This document shows positions 1 to 10,200 of a DNA stretch of 43,495 bases, in pieces (position 1 is the stretch's first letter; each line of letters opens with the position of its first letter). A model generated the notes under the pieces. The model was not told the DNA's origin. It did no database searches and worked only from the letters and a program-made list of their open reading frames with translations. Source of the DNA: Paludibacteraceae bacterium. Lineage in GTDB: Bacteria; Bacteroidota; Bacteroidia; Bacteroidales; Paludibacteraceae. A program made the position numbers and the translations under genes. The DNA lies in assembly GCA_024689005.1 (NCBI GenBank), contig JAILDU010000008.1:1-43495 (forward strand), read 5' to 3'.

Positions 1-786
1 TCCGTACGATTGGGTAATTGGGAAACGCAATGCGGGGCCGAATCTATCACCTATGATATTGCGGTGGATTCCGCTAATTCGGGCATTCTCATTATACGCT
101 ACGCCATTGTACTTCAAGATCCGGGACAGCACGACGACCATCTACCGCAATTTAGCATAGAGATATTAGATACAGAGGGATATTTAATAGGTCCGGCCTG
201 CGGGCATGTCAACTTCACCTCCAACGATGCAATCGCTTCCGGCTGGAATGTCTGCCAGTATGGAAGCAAAAGAAATGATATGGTTGCATGGAAAGATTGG
301 GCAACAATCGGTATCGATTTAAGACCATACGACGGAGAAGATATCAGAGTCCGCTTTACCACAATGGATTGTGGTTTGGGTGCACACTTCGGCTATGCGT
401 ATTTCACACTTGACTGCACGTCCCCATACATAGCGCTCGATTATAGCAGCGATTCTTCTATGGTCACTTGTATCGCACCGGAAGGATTTGCCTATGAGTG
501 GACCGACGAAAATGATAGTATTCTCGGCACGGAACGCGAACTAATTATAGAGAACAACGATCAGGTATATACTTGTAAAGTTATTTCCCTCGATGACCCT
601 AATTGCTATTTTACAATACAAGCACAACCCGTCAGCGATACTACAACTATCATCGACGATAATACGAGCATTGACAGCACGCCGATTACCGCTACTCCTT
701 TTGCGACGAAGTACATCGACAACGGCCAACTGCTCATCCAATGCGGAGATAAAACATATAACGCACAAGGCCAAGAGATGAGATAA
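1..786 (+). CDS. C-terminal part of a large secreted surface protein (5' end outside window)
   Basis: The reading frame is open to the left edge, so the TTG at base 10 is unlikely to be the start; about 261 residues are visible. The visible part is a beta-rich extracellular module with several cysteines and the segments LWKD-like VAWKDW, GIDL and HFGYAYFTLDC, which resemble repeated modules of giant Bacteroidales cell-surface proteins. A linker rich in Thr, Ser and Asp follows, then a roughly 27-residue tail (NGQLLIQ, then TYNAQGQEMR) that matches the tail of the secreted protein at 25398-25910. The tail probably serves export or surface attachment; that is inference. A hairpin terminator follows directly. 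The family is recognised only in general terms and the ligand is unknown. Confidence 0.7.
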   Translation, partial: SVRLGNWETQCGAESITYDIAVDSANSGILIIRYAIVLQDPGQHDDHLPQFSIEILDTEGYLIGPACGHVNFTSNDAIASGWNVCQYGSKRNDMVAWKDWATIGIDLRPYDGEDIRVRFTTMDCGLGAHFGYAYFTLDCTSPYIALDYSSDSSMVTCIAPEGFAYEWTDENDSILGTERELIIENNDQVYTCKVISLDDPNCYFTIQAQPVSDTTTIIDDNTSIDSTPITATPFATKYIDNGQLLIQCGDKTYNAQGQEMR

Positions 787-815
787 ACCGCATAGTTGAA
801 GATAGGTTTTAATAG

Positions 816-841
816 AAAAAGCGCCCTCTGCGGCGTTTTTT
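816..841 (+). terminator. Rho-independent terminator after surface protein gene
   Basis: An A-tract runs into a CGCC/GGCG stem with a short loop and then a run of T about 30 bases after the stop codon at 786. It separates this gene from the rpsA promoter. Confidence 0.75.
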
Positions 842-851
842 CTGCTTTTTA

Positions 852-883
852 TTTGCACATGTCAAAAAAAAGTTGTACCTTTG
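852..883 (+). promoter_or_regulatory. rpsA promoter
   Basis: TTTG at 852-855, exactly 20 bases, then TACCTTTG at 876-883: a perfect Bacteroidota -33/-7 pair. The spacer holds an ACATGTC motif and eight A. The predicted leader of about 120 bases starts with a GCACGC/GCGTGC hairpin (884-901). A further weak stem lies around 956-985, TTCGATATA against TATACCGAA. Translational feedback on such a leader is known for S1 in other bacteria; here it is only a possibility. Confidence 0.85.
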
Positions 884-1013
884 CACGCTTTTTTGCGTGC
901 GCGGCTAATTAAGCGCAACGACACAAGAAGCAACATTATTAACTTTTAACGGAAATTCGATATACCGATATATCTTTATACCGAATATTGGTTTCCAACT
1001 TTTATCTACCACA

Positions 1014-2825
1014 ATGGCAGAAAATCTTTCTCTCCAGAACTTCGACTGGGATGCCTATGAAGCACAAAAGCAAGGCAGCAAAAACGAAGCAGAAATTCAG
1101 AAGTACAACGACACCCTCAGCGCTATCAAGGACAATGAGGTTGTAGAGGGTACAGTTATCAGCATTAACAAACGCGAGGTTGTTGTCAACGTAGGCTACA
1201 AGTCGGACGGTATCGTTCCGGCCGCTGAGTTCCGTTACAACCCGGACCTGAAGGTAGGCGACAAAGTTGAAGTTTACATTCAGAGCCAGGAGGACAAGAA
1301 GGGCCAACTCGTGCTCTCTCACAAGGAGGCACGCACCGCTCAGGCTTGGGATCGCGTTAACGAAGCTTACAACGCAGGTGAAATCGTTACCGGTTACATC
1401 AAGTGGCGCTCTAAGGGCGGTATGATCGTTGATGTTCTCGGTATGGAGGCATTCCTCCCGGGTAGCCAAATCGACGTTAAGCCGGTTCGCGACTACGATA
1501 TCCTCGTTGGTAAGACCATGGAATTCAAGATTGTTAAACTCAATCCGGAGTTCCGCAATGTAGTAGTAAGTCACAAGGCTCTCATCGAGGCTGAGATCGA
1601 GCAACAAAAGCAAGAGATCGTCGGCAAACTCGAGAAGGGTCAGGTACTCGAGGGTACCGTTAAGAACATCACCAACTACGGCGTATTCATCGACCTCGGT
1701 GGTGTTGACGGTCTTATCCACATTACCGACCTCAGCTGGGGTCGCGTTAATGACCCGCACGAACTGCTCCAATTGGATCAGAAGATCAACGTGGTTATCC
1801 TCGACTTTGATGAGGAGAAGAAGCGTATCGCTCTCGGCTTGAAGCAACTGACTCCGCATCCATGGGATGCACTTGACGCTAACCTCAAGGTTGGTGACAA
1901 GGTTCACGGTAAGGTTGTCGTTATGGCTGACTACGGAGCATTCGTTGAGATCGCAGAAGGCGTTGAGGGTCTCGTTCACGTAAGTGAAATGAGCTGGAGC
2001 CAGCACCTCCGCAGCGCTAACGACTTCCTGAAGGTTGGCGACGAGGTGGATGCTGTTATCCTGACTCTCGACCGCGCTGAGCGCAAGATGTCCCTCGGTA
2101 TCAAGCAACTCAAGGACGATCCTTGGGCTAACGTTGAGACCAAATATGCTGTTGGTACACGCCACTTCGCTAAGGTTCGCAACTTCACCAACTTCGGCGT
2201 ATTCGTTGAGATTGAGGAAGGCGTTGACGGACTTATCCACATCAGCGACCTCAGCTGGACCAAGAAAATCAAACACCCGAACGAGTTCACTCAGATTGGC
2301 GCACAAATCGAAGTTGTCGTTCTCGACATCGATGTTGCTAACCGTCGTCTGAGCCTCGGTCACAAGCAACTCGAGGAGAATCCTTGGGAGGAACTTGAGG
2401 CTAAGTTCGGTGTTGATAGCGTAGTAGAAGGCAAGGTAGTTGAGCTGACCGACAAGGGCGCAGTTATCTCTCTCGAGGACGGCGTTGAGGCATTCTGCAC
2501 AACTCGCCACCTCCAGAAGGAAGACAAGAGCGCTGTTGCTGTTGGCGACACTCTCAACTTCAAGGTTATTGAGTTTAACCGCGATGCTAAGCGTATCCTC
2601 GTAAGCCACCTCCGCACTTGGGAGGAGCGCAAAGAGGCTCCGGCTAAGGCTGCTAAGAAGGCTGCTAAGGCTGAAGAACCGCAGATCGATATGCCTAAGG
2701 TAGAGAAGACTACTCTCGGTGACCTGAGCGCTCTTGCAGAACTCAAGGCTTCTATGGAGGCCGAGGCTGCTCCTGCAAAGAAGGCAACCAAGAAAGCTGC
2801 AAAGAAAGATGACGCTGCAGAATAA
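1014..2825 (+). CDS. rpsA: 30S ribosomal protein S1
   Basis: S1 binds mRNA on the small ribosomal subunit and helps initiation, which matters in a phylum with few Shine-Dalgarno sites. The 603-residue protein has six S1 (OB-fold) domains, beginning near residues 44, 122, 209, 295, 382 and 467. Typical strands are seen, such as NYGVFIDLGGVDGLIHITDLSW and its variants. The last 60 residues form an Ala/Lys/Glu-rich basic tail with repeated KKAAK, common in Bacteroidota S1. The start ATG lies 130 bases after a strong promoter and the gene is monocistronic, ending at a strong hairpin. Codon use is strongly biased (many GTT, CTC, AAG), as expected for a highly expressed gene. Confidence 0.97.
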   Translation: MAENLSLQNFDWDAYEAQKQGSKNEAEIQKYNDTLSAIKDNEVVEGTVISINKREVVVNVGYKSDGIVPAAEFRYNPDLKVGDKVEVYIQSQEDKKGQLVLSHKEARTAQAWDRVNEAYNAGEIVTGYIKWRSKGGMIVDVLGMEAFLPGSQIDVKPVRDYDILVGKTMEFKIVKLNPEFRNVVVSHKALIEAEIEQQKQEIVGKLEKGQVLEGTVKNITNYGVFIDLGGVDGLIHITDLSWGRVNDPHELLQLDQKINVVILDFDEEKKRIALGLKQLTPHPWDALDANLKVGDKVHGKVVVMADYGAFVEIAEGVEGLVHVSEMSWSQHLRSANDFLKVGDEVDAVILTLDRAERKMSLGIKQLKDDPWANVETKYAVGTRHFAKVRNFTNFGVFVEIEEGVDGLIHISDLSWTKKIKHPNEFTQIGAQIEVVVLDIDVANRRLSLGHKQLEENPWEELEAKFGVDSVVEGKVVELTDKGAVISLEDGVEAFCTTRHLQKEDKSAVAVGDTLNFKVIEFNRDAKRILVSHLRTWEERKEAPAKAAKKAAKAEEPQIDMPKVEKTTLGDLSALAELKASMEAEAAPAKKATKKAAKKDDAAE

Positions 2826-2848
2826 TCTGCGACAATCTTAATGATAAC

Positions 2849-2887
2849 AATAGAGGCATCCATCAGGGTGCCTCTATTTGTTTTTTG
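2849..2887 (+). terminator. rpsA terminator, probably bidirectional
   Basis: A long stem (AATAGAGGCATCC pairing with GGGTGCCTCTATT, loop ATCA) at 2849-2878 is followed by TTTGTTTTTT. The opposite side has a weaker T-rich stretch and may also end clpB transcripts. A second 9-bp stem, AATCGTAAA/TTTACGATT (2897-2917), overlaps the clpB stop codon. Confidence 0.85.
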
Positions 2888-2915
2888 TATTTAGCCAATC
2901 GTAAAACCTTTACGA

Positions 2916-5039
2916 TTAGTTGCGGAAAGATAGTTCGCCGTCTCGTAACTCCACGATAACCGGTTTGGATTGGTTGACTTTTCCGGCAATGATTTGCTTA
3001 CTTAGTTCATTGAGAACCAATCGTTGTAGAGCTCTCTTGACGGGTCGTGCGCCAAACTGCGGGTCGTAGCCTTCCTTAGCAATATAGTCTATAGCATCAT
3101 CGGTTACGCGTAGATCAATTCCGTTATTAGCAAGCATCTTGTGTACTTGGCTGATTTGCAGGCCGACTATATCACGTATCTGTTTCTCGTTCAACGGAGT
3201 AAACATGATGGTTTCGTCTATACGGTTGAGGAACTCCGGTCGGATAGTCTGACGAAGCAGTTCCATTACTTGGTTGCGTGTAGTCTCGGTGTCCACACCT
3301 TTTTCTGCGTTTTCGCGAATGAGTTGGCTACCGAGGTTGGATGTCAAAATAATCAGGGTGTTCTTGAAGTTGACCACACGTCCTTTGTTATCCGTAAGTC
3401 GTCCGTCATCGAGCACTTGCAGTAGTACATTGAATACATCCGGATGTGCTTTCTCAATCTCGTCGAAGAGCACGACAGAGTAGGGTTTGCGTCGGATAGC
3501 TTCGGTGAGTTGTCCTCCCTCGTCATATCCTACGTATCCGGGAGGCGCTCCTATTAGTCGTGTCGCACTGAATTTTTCCTGATACTCAGACATATCAATA
3601 CGAGTCATCATATTTTCGTCATCGAACAGGTAGTCAGCAAGCGCTTTTGCCAATTCGGTTTTTCCGACACCGGTTGTACCGAGGAAGATGAAACTTCCGA
3701 TAGGTCTTTTGGGGTCCTGTAGTCCGGCGCGACTGCGTCTAATAGCATCGCTCACGGCTGCAATAGCTTCATCTTGTCCGATTACTCGTTTGTGCAACTC
3801 TTCCTCGAGATGAAGGAGTTTGTCGCGTTCGGATTGCATCATTTTGGTAACAGGAATGCCTGTCCATCGAGCAACTACCTCAGCAATATCATCCTCGTCG
3901 ACCTCCTCTTTAATGAGACTCTCTTGGCCCAATTGGTGTAAGGCCTCTTGTGCAGCCTTGATGTTCGCCTCGGCTTGTTGCAGGCGGCTGTAGCGTATCT
4001 CTGCCACTTTGCCGTAGTCGCCTTCGCGTTCAGCAACTTCGGCCTCGTGTTTCATTTGTTCGATGCGTGCTTTCTCGTTTTGAATAGTGGCTACGTAGCC
4101 TTTCTCTTTGTTCCAACGCGAATTGAGCTCGTCAGATTTAACCTTGAGTTCCTTGAGTTGTTTCTCAATTTCGCCAAGTTTCGCTTCATCTTTGTCGCGC
4201 TTGATAGCTTCGCGTTCTATCTCGAGTTGCTTAATTTGGCGATCAAGTGAATCAATCTCCTCTGGTTTAGAATCCACTTCCAAACGCAGTTTGGCTGCTG
4301 CTTCGTCCACCAGATCTATGGCTTTGTCCGGCAGGAAACGATCGGTAATGTATCGTGAAGAGAGTGTAACCGCTGCAATAATAGCGTCATCTTTGATTCG
4401 CACCTTGTGGTGTGTCTCGTAGCGTTCTTTCAATCCTCGCAGGATACTAATAGTAGCAGCTTCGTCCGGCTCATCCACCATGACGACTTGGAATCGGCGT
4501 TCCAATGCTTTGTCGGTCTCAAAGTACTTCTGGTACTCGTCCAAAGTGGTAGCACCGATAGCCCGTAAATCTCCACGCGCGAGTGCAGGTTTCAATATAT
4601 TAGCAGCATCCATTGCACCCGATGATTTTCCGGCTCCTACCAGCGTGTGTATCTCATCGATGAAAAGGATGATTTCTCCGGCAGCAGCAACTACTTCGTT
4701 AACTACGCCTTTGAGTCGCTCCTCGAACTCGCCTTGGTACTTAGCTCCGGCAATGAGAGCTCCCATGTCCAATGAGTAGATCTGTTTCTTCTTTAGGTTC
4801 TCCGGAACATCGCCGCGAATGATACGATGCGCTAATCCTTCTGCTATTGCGGTTTTACCAACACCAGGTTCTCCGATGAGAATAGGGTTGTTCTTTGTGC
4901 GGCGCGAGAGAATTTGCAGGACTCGTCTGATCTCATCATCACGTCCGATGACTGGGTCCAGTTTGCCTTCACGAGCTCGCTCGCAAAGGTTAATAGCGAA
5001 CTTCTTTAAGTTCTCGTTGTTGTTAGCATTGTTGTTCAT
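2916..5039 (-). CDS. clpB: ClpB-type AAA+ disaggregase lacking the N-terminal domain
   Basis: ClpB extracts and unfolds polypeptides from aggregates together with DnaK. The 707 residues contain NBD1 (Walker A GEPGVGKT near residue 58, Walker [10 protein letters not shown]), the charged coiled-coil middle domain (roughly 250-375) and NBD2 (Walker A GTTGVGKT, Walker [12 protein letters not shown]). They end with the C-terminal small domain. The usual 140-150-residue Clp N-domain is missing: the protein opens with an Asn-rich stretch and goes directly to NBD1 (DPVIGRD). An in-frame TAA lies 18 bases upstream of the ATG, so the short form is not a start-choice error. Full-length relatives are about 860 residues. 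An inverted repeat 80-95 bases upstream may be a stress operator. Confidence 0.95.
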   Translation of the reverse strand: MNNNANNNENLKKFAINLCERAREGKLDPVIGRDDEIRRVLQILSRRTKNNPILIGEPGVGKTAIAEGLAHRIIRGDVPENLKKKQIYSLDMGALIAGAKYQGEFEERLKGVVNEVVAAAGEIILFIDEIHTLVGAGKSSGAMDAANILKPALARGDLRAIGATTLDEYQKYFETDKALERRFQVVMVDEPDEAATISILRGLKERYETHHKVRIKDDAIIAAVTLSSRYITDRFLPDKAIDLVDEAAAKLRLEVDSKPEEIDSLDRQIKQLEIEREAIKRDKDEAKLGEIEKQLKELKVKSDELNSRWNKEKGYVATIQNEKARIEQMKHEAEVAEREGDYGKVAEIRYSRLQQAEANIKAAQEALHQLGQESLIKEEVDEDDIAEVVARWTGIPVTKMMQSERDKLLHLEEELHKRVIGQDEAIAAVSDAIRRSRAGLQDPKRPIGSFIFLGTTGVGKTELAKALADYLFDDENMMTRIDMSEYQEKFSATRLIGAPPGYVGYDEGGQLTEAIRRKPYSVVLFDEIEKAHPDVFNVLLQVLDDGRLTDNKGRVVNFKNTLIILTSNLGSQLIRENAEKGVDTETTRNQVMELLRQTIRPEFLNRIDETIMFTPLNEKQIRDIVGLQISQVHKMLANNGIDLRVTDDAIDYIAKEGYDPQFGARPVKRALQRLVLNELSKQIIAGKVNQSKPVIVELRDGELSFRN

Positions 5040-5120
5040 AGTTGTATAGTGTTTTGGTTAATCATTCTGTTAATCTGATTCACCGAAAGTACTACAAACT
5101 ATGTTCCAAAGTAGCATAGA

Positions 5121-5135
5121 CTGCCAAAATGGCAG
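5121..5135 (-). promoter_or_regulatory. Inverted repeat upstream of clpB, candidate operator
   Basis: CTGCCA-AAA-TGGCAG is a perfect 6-3-6 inverted repeat, with another TGGCAG half-site at 5140-5145. It lies upstream of clpB and just outside the prmA stop codon. No perfect TTTG-N20-TAnnTTTG promoter is found here; a TACTTTG sequence lies just downstream on the minus strand. Position upstream of a chaperone gene suggests a stress-response operator; this is inference. Confidence 0.45.
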
Positions 5136-5148
5136 ATTGTGGCAGAGT

Positions 5149-5937
5149 TTATTTGCAGAACATGAGCATTCTCCAATCGCCGTTAGAACGCGTCTCTAAC
5201 CACTGTAGGTCATGTTCCCGTGCAGCACGGATGAGGATGGGACAATCCTCCTCGTAAAAGCCGCTGAGCCATAGCTGGCCATTGGATGTAAGAGCTGCAG
5301 CGTAGGTAGGCATGTTGGCTATGAGTACGTTGCGATGTATATTGGCGAGAATGAGATCAAAGGTGGCAGGTTGGACGTTTAATAAGCCGGATGTAGACAA
5401 TAGCGTCTCTATGTCCACTTGGTTGAGATCGGCGTTTTCGCGTGCGTTAGTAACACTCTTGTCGTCTATGTCAATAGCCACCACATGCTTGGCTCCTAAC
5501 TTCTTGGCAAAAATAGCCAATACGCCGGTACCGGTGCCATGGTCGAGAATTGTGGATTGAGGAAAGTGTAATGTGGACGTATGAAGCATGGCATCAATCA
5601 TCATGGCTGTGGTCTCGTGATGACCTGCACCGAAAGCGCAATGAGGGATGATTTTGACACCCATAGGCAGTTCCATCATGGGGTGTTCCGCTTCCCACAC
5701 TGCATTCCAATTCTCATCAGGACACTCTTCAACTCCCAGGAATGTCACATCTTGGGAGGTTGCTAAGCGGCAGAGAAGTTCTATCTCTGATTTGTTCTTC
5801 TGCCATAACTCAGATGGTATATAATAGTCGTTGCCGTCTATCGTATCAACGCCGTGCATGCCCATGTTGTTGTCGAAGACATCTTTCTTCCATTCTTCGG
5901 AGAAGTGAGTATCCAAATGTATAACGTGATATTTCAT
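5149..5937 (-). CDS. prmA: Ribosomal protein L11 methyltransferase
   Basis: PrmA trimethylates ribosomal protein L11 using S-adenosylmethionine in the cytoplasm. The 262-residue product has a short N-terminal domain and a Rossmann-like methyltransferase domain. Motif I is DHGTGTGVLAIFA, followed by AIDIDD, and the catalytic-loop motif is LANIHRNVL (NxxxxVL type). The ATG at 5937 was chosen because it begins the family-like MKYHV and lies 13 bases after folC; an upstream in-frame ATG at 6021 would put 28 unrelated residues inside folC. It is the last gene of the dnaE-folC-prmA set. Confidence 0.93.
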   Translation of the reverse strand: MKYHVIHLDTHFSEEWKKDVFDNNMGMHGVDTIDGNDYYIPSELWQKNKSEIELLCRLATSQDVTFLGVEECPDENWNAVWEAEHPMMELPMGVKIIPHCAFGAGHHETTAMMIDAMLHTSTLHFPQSTILDHGTGTGVLAIFAKKLGAKHVVAIDIDDKSVTNARENADLNQVDIETLLSTSGLLNVQPATFDLILANIHRNVLIANMPTYAAALTSNGQLWLSGFYEEDCPILIRAAREHDLQWLETRSNGDWRMLMFCK

Positions 5938-5950
5938 TGTTGTGTAATGT

Positions 5951-7231
5951 TTATTTAAAGAATTGGAGGGCTGTGCCAACGAGATAGTTGCTTCCTCCAA
6001 TAAAAATGGCATCGTCTGCATTCACGTGTGCTCGCGCGTAGCGGATAGCCTCTGATGGATCGTCTATCGCTACGCCCTCTTTACCCCACATTTTTAGCAT
6101 TTCTTGTGCTGTTCTTGCGCGCTGAGTATTGGGAGTGGTGAAGATATAATGACAGTGAGAATCGGTCGGTAGTAATTGCATTACTACATCGGTGTCTTTG
6201 TCGTTGACCATACCAAAGATAATCCATATATTCGGATTCTTCAGTTGCTTGAGTTGCTCAGCTACATATTTGATACCATGACTATTGTGTCCTGTGTCGC
6301 AGATAGTTAAAGGACTTGTGCACAACGTTTCCCATCTTCCACGCAGCCCTGTTATGCTACATACATGTGCAAAACCTTCTCTGAAAGCAATCGGTGGAAT
6401 GTGGATTCCTCCGTAGTTTCTTAATGCTTGTAGTGCTACATAGGCCGTTTGCATGTTGTGCTCCTGGTATATACCATGCAGTTCACATTCCGGAATCTCA
6501 CGTTTTCGTCGGCTACGCATATAGCCACACTGGTCGGCAAACCATATCCGGCAATCGGTCGTTTCCAAGCCTTCTCCCAGAATGTTACACTCGCGCGCGC
6601 GTTCTATAAATACCATGTCAGTCAGCGGATGACTCTCGCCAATAACACAAGGTGTGTTTGGCTTGATGATACCTGCTTTCTCGCGTGCAATTTGCGGCAA
6701 TGTGTTACCAAGAAACTCTGTGTGGTCCATGCCGATATTGGTAACCACAGAGATAAGGGGAGACAGCACGTTGGTACTATCCAATCGTCCTCCAAGACCT
6801 GTTTCTATCACAGCGATATCCACTTTTTCTTCCACAAAGATCGCAAAAGCCATCGCTGTCATCGTTTCGAAAAAGGAAGGTTGTACCATATCAAGATACT
6901 CCTTGTTTTTTTCGATGAAACCGACTACTTTTTCCTCATTAACAGGTTGACCATTTATGCGAATGCGTTCGCGTAGATCAATGAGGTGAGGGCTGGTATA
7001 TAGTCCCACTTTAAGTCCTGCAGCTTGCAGAACTGCAGCGATGAGATGGCTTGTTGACCCTTTTCCATTGGTGCCGGCAATATGTACTGTACGCAAGTGC
7101 TCGTGCGGGTTGCCGACATGCGCCATCAGGCGTAGCGTATTGTCCAATCCGGATTTGTACGCATCAGAACCGATGATATGAAACGGTGGACGTGAGTTGT
7201 ATAGGTAATCAACAGTTTCGTTGTATGTCAT
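5951..7231 (-). CDS. folC: Bifunctional folylpolyglutamate/dihydrofolate synthase
   Basis: FolC adds glutamate to dihydropteroate and to folates, in the Mur-ligase fold. The 426-residue protein shows the P-loop GTNGKGST near residue 52, the preceding HIAG, and the family segment ETGLGGRLDSTNV with the metal/ATP-binding neighbourhood DHTEFLG. The C-terminal domain holds CDTGHNSHG and FGMVNDKD. The length is normal. Its ATG overlaps the dnaE stop by four bases, which implies translational coupling. Whether both activities are present cannot be told from the sequence, although a single folC usually does both in Bacteroidales. Confidence 0.95.
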   Translation of the reverse strand: MTYNETVDYLYNSRPPFHIIGSDAYKSGLDNTLRLMAHVGNPHEHLRTVHIAGTNGKGSTSHLIAAVLQAAGLKVGLYTSPHLIDLRERIRINGQPVNEEKVVGFIEKNKEYLDMVQPSFFETMTAMAFAIFVEEKVDIAVIETGLGGRLDSTNVLSPLISVVTNIGMDHTEFLGNTLPQIAREKAGIIKPNTPCVIGESHPLTDMVFIERARECNILGEGLETTDCRIWFADQCGYMRSRRKREIPECELHGIYQEHNMQTAYVALQALRNYGGIHIPPIAFREGFAHVCSITGLRGRWETLCTSPLTICDTGHNSHGIKYVAEQLKQLKNPNIWIIFGMVNDKDTDVVMQLLPTDSHCHYIFTTPNTQRARTAQEMLKMWGKEGVAIDDPSEAIRYARAHVNADDAIFIGGSNYLVGTALQFFK

Positions 7232-10200
7232 GCTTTGGTCAGTATATTAAATTCCAATTTGCCATCTTGTCTTTTCTCTCGCAGCCATCTGTAAAAGCGC
7301 GGAGTGACGTGAATACTATGTCCACGGCTAGTCATGGCAATGCGATGGCGGTTAATCGGATTGTACACGCAGATATGCAGGTGACTGCTACCCGGATTGG
7401 CCGCTACTTGTTCGTTCAACTCCTCAATCAGTTCGCTGCTCAATGTATCCAGAGACAGTTGAAGGCTGATTCCTTCTGTTCGTTGCTCCTGTACATCGCT
7501 TAGCATGTCCACTCGTTGAACCATAAATTCGTACTCAGCAGTTTCATCTGCTTGTTCCTTGAACCAGCGTTGACCTGCGTTTCGTTGCTGAATAACGCCG
7601 GTAACAAGGATGTACAAGTCCTTGAGCATCAAATGTGCAAACTGCTGGTATGCGTTGCCAAAGAGAACAAACTGGTAACTACCTGTGTAATCTTCTATCG
7701 TGTATCGTCCGTACGGATTACCTTTTTGGCTGACTCGTTGCTCTGCTTCAGTGATGATACCTCCGACAAGGCATGCTTGGTTCTTGTGCTCTGCAATAAA
7801 CTTGGATGGCAGAATAGGTTTGGCTTCGCCATCCGTGTTTTCGTCGCCTTCATCTTCGTCCGACTCGGTGTTATCCGCCGGCATCATCTCTGCAATCTCG
7901 GCGCGAATACGCATTTCTGCCGCTTGTCTCTCATCCGGTTTGCACCAACCCTCAAAGAGAGACAACTCTTTTGCTGTGAGATTACATAATTCGCGAACTT
8001 CATATTCGTATTCGTCCAGCGGGTGAGCAGAAAGGTAAATGCCAATCAGTTCCTTCTCTCGATTGAGGCGCTCAATGGTGTTCCAGTGCGGTACTTTGGG
8101 TAAATCCGGGTGCTTGATATCTATGGCATCATCCAAATCACCGAAGAGCGAGTTCTGGCTTGTCTCACGGTCCTGTTGGAAGCGGTTTCCGTATTGCATG
8201 AGCGCATCGAGAACGGATTCTCCAGTGTTATATTCGCCGAGTATCTGCTCGCGGTATATATCTTGGAAACATTCAAAGGCACCAGCAGCAGCCAACCATT
8301 CTATGGTTTTTCGGTTGCATGCTTGCAGATTGACACGCTCCAAGAAATCGAATATATTCTTGTATTTGCCGTTCTTCTCTCGTTCTACAATGATAGCTTC
8401 TGCCGCTCCTTCACCAACTCCTTTGATACCACCCAGACCAAAGCGAATGTCACCTTTGCTGTTGACTGTGAAGCTCAGATCCGATTCGTTGATGTCCGGT
8501 TCGAGTACATTCACTTTGAGTGCGCGGCACTCGTCCATCAGTTTGGTGACTTCTTTGATGTCATCTTTGTGGACAGTAAGGTTAGCCGCCATAAACTCGG
8601 CAGGGTAGTGCGCTTTGAGATACCCGGTTTGGTAAGCGACCCACGAATAGCAAGCGGCATGTGACTTGTTGAAGGCATAAGAAGCAAACTTCTCCCAATC
8701 GCACCATATCTTCTCCAATATCTTCGGGTCATGGCCGTTCTTTTTTCCTCCGTCCATGAATTTGCCTTTCAGTTCCTGCAGTACAGCCATTTGCTTCTTA
8801 CCCATGGCTTTACGCAGTTTGTCACTCTCACCGCGGGTGAAATCGGCCAACAAACGGCTCAGAAGCATGACTTGCTCTTGGTAAACCGTAACACCATAAG
8901 TATCTTTAAGGTACTTCTCCATGACGGGGATATCATAAGTCACAGGTTCGATGCCTTGTTTACGTTTGATAAACTGCGGGATGTAGTCCATAGGTCCCGG
9001 TCGGTAGAGCGCATTCATAGCGATGAGGTCTCCGATAACAGTCGGTTTGAGTTCGCGCAAATATTTCTGCATACCACCGGACTCGAATTGGAAGACAGCT
9101 ACAGTTTTGCCCTCTTGGAATAACTTGTAAGTCAGTTCGTCATCAATAGGTATATGGTCAATGTCCACGTCAATACCTCGAGCGCGTTTGATGTTGCGCA
9201 GACATTCCTTGATAATCGTTAGCGTAATGAGTCCCAAGAAGTCCATCTTGATCAATCCAACGGATTCGACTACGTGGCCGTCGTATTCGGTTACCAGGAC
9301 GCGCTTCTTGCTGATCTTATCTTCCACCGAACTCAACGGAGCAAAATTGGTAAGGTCGTCAGCTCCGATGATGACTCCGCAGGCATGTACGCCGACCTGG
9401 CGAATCGTTCCTTCGAGACGTGCAGCGAACTGTAACATGGAGCGCTCGTTATAGTCTCCGTGCTGGCACAATTCCTTGAGCTCGTCTATGTATTTGTAGC
9501 AGTTATTGAGATTAACCTTAGGAGACTTGCCATTCTCGTCTTTGATGTTGCCGGGGAACTCTTTGTCAGGAATCATTCCCTTGAGTTCGTTGACGCGGCT
9601 AAGTGGGACTTGCTGAACACGTCCCACGTCGGCAAGAGCAGATTTGGTGGCCATCTTACCATAAGTAACGATGTGCGCCACGTGTGTTTCACCATATTTC
9701 TTGCTTACCCAATCCAACACTTTCTGTCGTCCGCAATCTTCGAAGTCGGTATCAATATCGGGTAGAGAGATACGATCGGGATTGAGGAAACGCTCGAAAA
9801 GCAAGTCGTACTTAAGTGGGTCGAGGTCTGTGATGTGCAAGCAATATGCGACAACAGAGCCGGCAGCGGAACCACGTCCCGGACCGACGGATACGTCCAA
9901 TTCCTCACGTGCGGCGCGGATGAAGTCCATCACAATCAAGAAGTAGCCCGGGAATCCCATCGTCTTCATGATATGCAATTCGAAATTGATGCGTTCCTCT
10001 TGCTCTTCGGTTAACGTTTCTCCGTATCGTTCGTGCGCGCCTTTGTACGCGAGATACTTGAGATAGTCGGCCTCAAACTTGATGCGGTAGAGACGGTCGT
10101 ATCCTCCGAGTTTTTTGATTTTCTTCTCAGCGTCCTCTTGGCTTAATACCACATTTCCTTTCTCGTCGCGGGTAAACTCCTCAAAGAGTTGTTCCTTGGT

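Noticed and set aside
1002..2609. Long open frame (535 codons) on the minus strand opposite rpsA
   Set aside because: Its frame mirrors the biased codons of rpsA; the translation has no domain pattern and many Leu/Val/Asn runs typical of an antisense shadow.
2826..2915. A small gene between rpsA and clpB
   Set aside because: Only hairpins and the rpsA terminator are present; no frame with a start and reasonable length.
5938..6021. Longer start for prmA at 6021
   Set aside because: The extra 28 residues lie inside folC and do not resemble the family.
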